Source: Rutidosis leptorrhynchoides
Lineage: Eukaryota; Streptophyta; Magnoliopsida; Asterales; Asteraceae
DNA: 64,000 nucleotides
Reading direction: 5' to 3'
Assembly: GCF_046630445.1 (NCBI RefSeq)
Contig: NC_092339.1
Span: forward strand, 80,995,501 to 81,059,500
Shown here: piece by piece, positions 59,489 through 64,000 of the stretch
Layout: the number at the start of each line of letters is the position of its first letter
How positions within the stretch are numbered: the first letter of the stretch is position 1
Translations under genes and position numbers: made by a program
The notes under the pieces: generated by a model
What the model was told of the DNA's origin: nothing
The model's input: the letters and a program-made list of their open reading frames with translations, nothing else
The model's database searches: none

Positions 59489-59727
59489 TAAGTCTTTCCT
59501 CACATTTACACTAACTCCTTCCCACACAATACCAATTCCGCTGAACTCTCATAATTGTAACAAACTTGTAATGTTTGCAATACGTAATCTTCAAGCTATT
59601 GCTACTGAATTCTCAGATTACTATCTTCATCTTCCTTATTTATCTTCATAATAAACATCATAATTTTCCTACAGTAATCAATCTATAAACTAGTAAACAC
59701 GTATTCATCATTTAAATTGAGTTAACA

Positions 59728-59847
59728 CTTACCGATCAAGACCTTGCACGAGAACACGATTAAACACTTGATCGTCCACCTTACCACCTTTTCTTTCGCC
59801 GTTAGAAAACCGACCACATACGTGTGCACGACTTTTACAAACCCAAT
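59728..59847 (-). mobile_element. Element F remnant between C and G
   Basis: A 120-bp piece without a readable domain. It is assigned to F because it lies between the end of C and the target site of solo LTR G, beyond which F coding remains resume. Confidence 0.35.
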
Positions 59848-61162
59848 TATAACAACCCCAATCCGTTTAACCAAAAACGGAGCACATTTTTTTTTATATA
59901 TAAGATAGGTCCCATTAAATATCCACATTACATAAACCATTTCAAATAGTTTAACCGAATACCATTTATCATAACAACACGTTAACGTTTCATCTCGACT
60001 CTTGGTTTACAAATGACATCATACATCCTTACGAGAATGTATTTCACATACAAGGTTTGACTCGACACAACCCAATAATACGACCTCGAAACATATATTC
60101 AACACCACGGTTTAGACACAATAGCCCAACCCGATACCAAGAGCATGATCCCGAGGATCTACCAAATCCCCAATCCACATCCATATCCGAAAGCTACCCC
60201 ATCGAGCCCAAGCGCTCCTACGCAACTAGTCTATCAACTAGCTAACTTCACAACACAATTCTTGTAAAAAGGTAAATAACGAGAGGGGTAAGCTAGCGCT
60301 TAGTGAATGCAATAATTATACATATACATATATAATCTACTTACTTGCAATCACTTACACAATACCGCATACAAGCTAGCAATTCAACAACCATGCAAAC
60401 ATCATGCATAAACTACTATCCGCAATTCACAATAAGCTAGCAACAACAATAGCATATAGATCACAATTTAATATGCTAAATACAAATTCACACAACCATG
60501 GTTAACCAACCGTACAAGGGAACGATACTTGAAAGACCGTCGGAGTTCATAACATCCATTAGTGTTACTTAAACACCGCATAATCACTAATCCCCCGGGT
60601 GATGTCTTGAACACCGCGACTAACTCACCCCCATGACAATGTGGTGTCTTGAACACCGCGACGATTCCACATGTCAATCAAAACAATGAGTGGTGTCTTG
60701 AACACCGCAACAATTCCACTCCCATGACAATGTGGTGTCTTGAACACCGCGACAATTTCACATGTCAATCAAAACAATGAGTGGTGTCTTGAACACCGCG
60801 ACAATTCCACTCCCATGACAATGTGGTGTCTTGAACACCGCGACAATTCCACATGTCAATCAAAACAATGAGTGGTGTCTTGAACACCGCGACAATTCCA
60901 AATCTCTACTTGAAATTACCAAAATGCCCTTCTTATTTTCCAATTTAAAATGAAATTCTGCACAAAATCCCGTCGTGGACCGGTCCAAAGTGGACCGCCG
61001 GTCTAATGCTGAGCTGTTGACAAAAAGCCTAATGCTGGACCGTCGGGCCAATCTGGACCGCCGGTCCAGTTTGCTCTTGTTTTGCCTTTGAACTAATGTT
61101 GGACCGTCGGGCCAATCTAGACCACCGGTCCACTTCTGCCTTTGGAAAATCCGAGTGTTACA
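59848..61162 (-). mobile_element. Solo LTR G (Gypsy type) with target duplication
   Basis: 1,315 bp. On the minus strand it starts TGTAACACTCGG and ends TTGGGGTTGTTATA. It is bracketed by a 5-bp duplication CCAAT (59843-59847 and 61163-61167). Same LTR style as D. It contains a minisatellite at 60.56-60.91 kb and, near 60.97-61.13 kb, three repeats of 'tggaccg(c/t)cgg(t/g)cca'. Confidence 0.8.
60560..60905. repeat. Hairpin-bearing minisatellite in solo LTR G
   Basis: The motif 'ggtgtcttgaacaccgcgac' recurs about seven times with alternating spacers ('tcccatgacaat' and 'atgtcaatcaaaacaatga'), giving a higher-order unit of about 91 bp. Each motif has 5-bp inverted arms GGTGT/ACACC around cttga and can fold into a small hairpin. 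Confidence 0.85.
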
Positions 61163-62600
61163 CCAATTTTTCACCCAGAGCCAACTCCCACTGTACGGAT
61201 GTATTATTAACCGCGACTCCTAGAAAAAACTCGTGTGCATCTTCGTCAGTCAGCCCCAACAAGGTTGACATTGGAGATGATCCACTTGAAGTACCGAAGA
61301 CTATAGTGTAACCAATTCGGCCCGAATCTCCATTAGTTTTGACTCTTCTCGAGCTCCCTCTCGAACAAGATCCCTCAGCAATACTAGAAAACATTAGCCC
61401 GCTAGGATTTTTAGCACCTACAATTCCGCCTAGCCATTCCTCGGAAGGAATATCAACCAAATACACGGTTCCCACTTTGCACCTGCAAGCAATTATTAGA
61501 CCACCTTTAATACCGTCCACCGTTGATACCCAAATAAAACATGACACATATCATCATCCATTTGCCCAACTGAGATCAATCTATTGGTGACCTTGGAGAT
61601 GAACCTCACGTTCTCTCCAAGTGTAATCCAAGTGTCTAATAACAAGGTCACCTATACCCGCAACATTAAGTGTCTTCCCGTTCGCAACTAGAACTCTACC
61701 GGAATAACATCTAAAATTCACCATCTCGTTCATGTACGTGGTAGCATGATACGAGGCACCAGAATCTAATACCCAAGATCCGTCAAGAACTCCTTGTTTA
61801 CACATCATCGAATCCTCAAACACCGTAGTTACTAGGCTCCCGCCCGACTTTAAACTCGGGCATTTTGACTTGTAGTGACCAACTTGATGAAAATTCCAAC
61901 ACACCACGTTCTTACTCATTGATGGACTTCTTTATCTAGCTCTCCGTCGACTATCACTCAAAATCGAACCCGAATTATCACCCAAATCTTTTCTCCTAAT
62001 TCGTTCAAAGAGAATTAAATCCCGGGTTCCTTTAAATGTAAGTTTAGTAGTTCTGGATGAACCACTAAACGCTGTCACAACGCTGTCACAATGTCAGACC
62101 AACTATCGACTAATGAAGATAGCAAAAACAAAACCTTAAACTCATCCTTGGATTTAAAACCAACTGATTTTAACCGGGTCAAAATCAAGGTGATCTCATT
62201 CACATGACCCGCTATTGAGGAACCCTCATTCATCCTAGCATTAAATAACTGCCGTATCAAGAAAACCTTATTTAAAGCAGAGAGGCTTTTCATACATGTT
62301 AGACAAAGCCGTAATCAATCCTTTAGTTTTGGTTTCACCCAAAATGTTGTAAGCAACATTCTTGGCCAGAGAAATTCGAACAACCCCTAGGGTTTACCTA
62401 TCTAACAAATCTCATGCACCCTTCCTCCATATTTTCAGGTTAAACCCCCAATAACGGCTGATAAAGCTTCTTTTAATATAGGACATCTTCAATTTGCATC
62501 TTCCAGGAACTGAAATCGGTTCCATCAAACCGATCAATCTTCACATCACTCTTATCTGTCATCGTTCCCATAAGCATGTAGCCTAAACTCATATACCACA
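61163..62600 (-). mobile_element. Element F gag-protease remnant (Copia, fossil)
   Basis: On the minus strand, from right to left: a Copia gag piece near 62075-62293 (MKSLSALNKVFLIRQLFNAR), a zinc-knuckle-like CWNFHQVGHYKSKCP near 61880, the protease motif WVLDSGASYH near 61770, and a pre-integrase-like 'GTVYLVDIPSEE' near 61440. Integrase and reverse transcriptase are not seen. It is broken, with several breaks. Confidence 0.75.
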
Positions 62601-63062
62601 TGTTAGGAACGATTAGTTAGCCCTAACAAGATTTCATAACATTTAGTTATCAACTCACAAGACAATAAAAAGAAAATTCTAAGTGAACACGAAGAATGAA
62701 TGCAAGAACGTACAAAAAAACACAATATAGTTATATCCAATATTTCTATTGGTTTAATCCACGGTCAACAAAAGAGTTTTCTTATTAAAATTTTGGGCTT
62801 GATGTTACAGATACATTAGGGTATTATTTATAGTGCTAAACGAGTTAAAATCGTCAAACAACAAGGAGTCCAAAACAAGTTCCAATTCTGGCCGCCCAGC
62901 TGCTTTTTGCGATCGCGAGATATGAGGTCCATGTCGCGAGGTTGTGATCGAAGGTACCAGCTCTCCTGTTGCCTTCCCTGCGGCTGTAAGGTAAATCTTC
63001 CTCGTCTCGAGAGTTTCCATTTTGCGCCATTTTTTTGTTTAAACGACTTCGTATTCCCAACA
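62601..63062 (-). mobile_element. Element F 5' LTR (Copia, fossil)
   Basis: 462 bp; on the minus strand TGTTGGGAATACG ... CCTAACA, followed within two bases by a decayed initiator-tRNA primer site (TGGTAT...). Partner of the LTR at 33159-33590. Confidence 0.7.
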
Positions 63063-64000
63063 ATTGCAACATTTGTTATGTAGCGGTGAATTTGTAAACG
63101 TGAATCATTATTATAACATCACCAGGGAGTGGTTGTGTTTCGTCGCCGTCGTTGATATTTCGTTGATTGTTTCATGTTCGAAGTCAGGATAACGACGTTG
63201 ATTTTCTCCTCTCTTTTTTCTCTGTATTTCTGGCGGGATATGTTTTGATCGATAGTGATGGGCGGCTGGTGTAGAGAAGACCTAGGAGGAAGTATGAATG
63301 TTGAGGGTAGGGCTTTTGGGTGAGGTGGGATTGAGAATGACCAAATAACAATTTAAAAATCGGCTATTAATTATGAAAAATAATTTTATAATGATGGGGT
63401 AGTATTTTATTTATCAGATTATATTAATTCAAATATTAATTAATGAAATAATATCATTTCATTCCAGGCCATTAGATTTGTACACTCTGTATCATTCCTT
63501 CACTGAATCACTTTCGAAATTTCACATAGGCTTAAATTGAACACTAGAATTAAAACTCTTTCATTCCGTGTGCTATAAATAATTGTTTGTATCAACCATG
63601 TGTATACACACATTATTGTGCTGTAAGCCTTTATAAGAGAAATTTACTTAAATAGACCATTTTCAACCTCTATTTCAAATATAAACGATGTCAAAGGTGT
63701 TTTTTCACAAAATAGACAACAACTTCGCGGTCAACTATCGCGCATCGCGATTTTTCAAATCAACCAATCACAAACTGACATCTGGCGCACAACCTCGCGA
63801 ATTAGCCGAATTTCGGGACTTTCACCTAATTTGGTGAAATCACTTTATCCTTTTGATATATATCCCGAAATTTCAAAATTTCGAGAAATAACCTTCAAGC
63901 ACCCCAGGTATCGAACCATTGAACACCGACACACTCTTCACCTCTCCTCCATCAAAACCCACTTTTAACTGCTCACCACATCAGCCCATATCCAATTTTT
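63063..64000. other. Flanking DNA, no gene seen
   Basis: No supported gene. About 63640-63900 is notable for 'cgcg'-bearing words (ttcgcggtcaactatcgcgcatcgcga and ctcgcgaattagccgaatttcgg) that may be part of another repeat, cut off by the window end. Confidence 0.35.

Larger units (their letters stand above)
33978..59727 (+). mobile_element. Element C, non-autonomous LTR element, heavily interrupted
   Basis: The 5' LTR (33978-34308) starts TGTTAAGT and ends GAGTTAACA. A primer-binding site TGGTAGCAGAGC lies at 34311-34322. The 3' LTR starts at 56634 after a polypurine tract AAAGGGGGAGAA and ends at 59727, split by a solo LTR and a MITE. The remaining interior holds pieces of coding sequence at about 35125-35397, 52614-52838 and 55222-55880, mainly coiled-coil and polar residues. 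There is no protease, integrase or reverse transcriptase, so it is non-autonomous; gggggag tracts recur at about 56220-56330. LTR divergence is about 9% by eye (roughly 3-6 million years). Broken in several places besides the insertions. No matching target duplication seen (attat left, cttac right). Confidence 0.7.
56634..59727 (+). repeat. Element C 3' LTR, split by two insertions
   Basis: Its own parts are 56634-56725, a short stretch at 58714-58716 and 59489-59727. Between them lie solo LTR E and a Tourist-like MITE. Confidence 0.75.

Noticed and set aside
60560-60905. Regularly spaced palindromic repeats resembling a CRISPR array
   Set aside because: Spacers repeat instead of being unique, there are no cas genes, and the genome is a plant nuclear one.

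Overview
The window is nuclear DNA of a flowering plant. The evidence is a 25-exon plant-type TAF2 gene, a CLE signalling-peptide gene, AT-rich introns and intergenic DNA, tRNA-derived SINEs, Helitron ends and deeply nested LTR elements. The LTR ends (several starting TGTAACGACCC, TGTAATGACCC or TGTAACACCCC) and the internal repeats look like those common in Asteraceae. I place it there by recollection of the repeats, not by any search.

Only two host genes can be supported. On the minus strand at 6.0-6.4 kb a one-exon gene encodes a 114-residue CLE prepropeptide of the CLE9-13 type with an unusual dodecapeptide, HLVPTGPNPLHH. On the plus strand at 14.09-24.58 kb lies a complete TAF2 gene (TFIID subunit 2). 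All 25 exons join in frame at GT-AG borders and give 1,385 residues.

Layout. 0-4.4 kb: the 3' part of a Tat-type Gypsy element with a spliced antisense gene and a 3' LTR. 4.4-13.4 kb: intergenic DNA with LTR fragments, three SINEs, the CLE gene, a second degraded element of the first kind and, inside its LTR, a near-perfect 520-bp TRIM. 14-24.6 kb: TAF2, with two SINEs in one intron. 25.6-27.2 kb: two Helitron ends in opposite orientations, one with a tandem array of its start. 28.8-29.5 kb: a Mutator-type MITE. 29.5-33.1 kb: mostly unassigned DNA with telobox motifs near 32 kb.

33.2-63.1 kb is one stack of nested LTR elements. An old minus-strand Copia element (F, LTRs at 33.2 and 62.6 kb) holds a plus-strand non-autonomous element (C, 33.98-59.73 kb). 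C holds a 17.2-kb Gypsy element (A, 35.40-52.61 kb) and A holds a further Gypsy-type element (B, 41.0-48.26 kb). Three solo LTRs (D, E, G) and a Tourist-like MITE were added. Divergence between paired LTRs, counted by eye, falls from roughly 15-20% (F) to about 9% (C), 1.7% (A) and 1.4% (B), which agrees with the nesting order. All these elements are fossils. I found no new multi-gene system; the most unusual single items are the CLE peptide, the Helitron start array and the 13-bp minisatellite inside the Tourist-like MITE.
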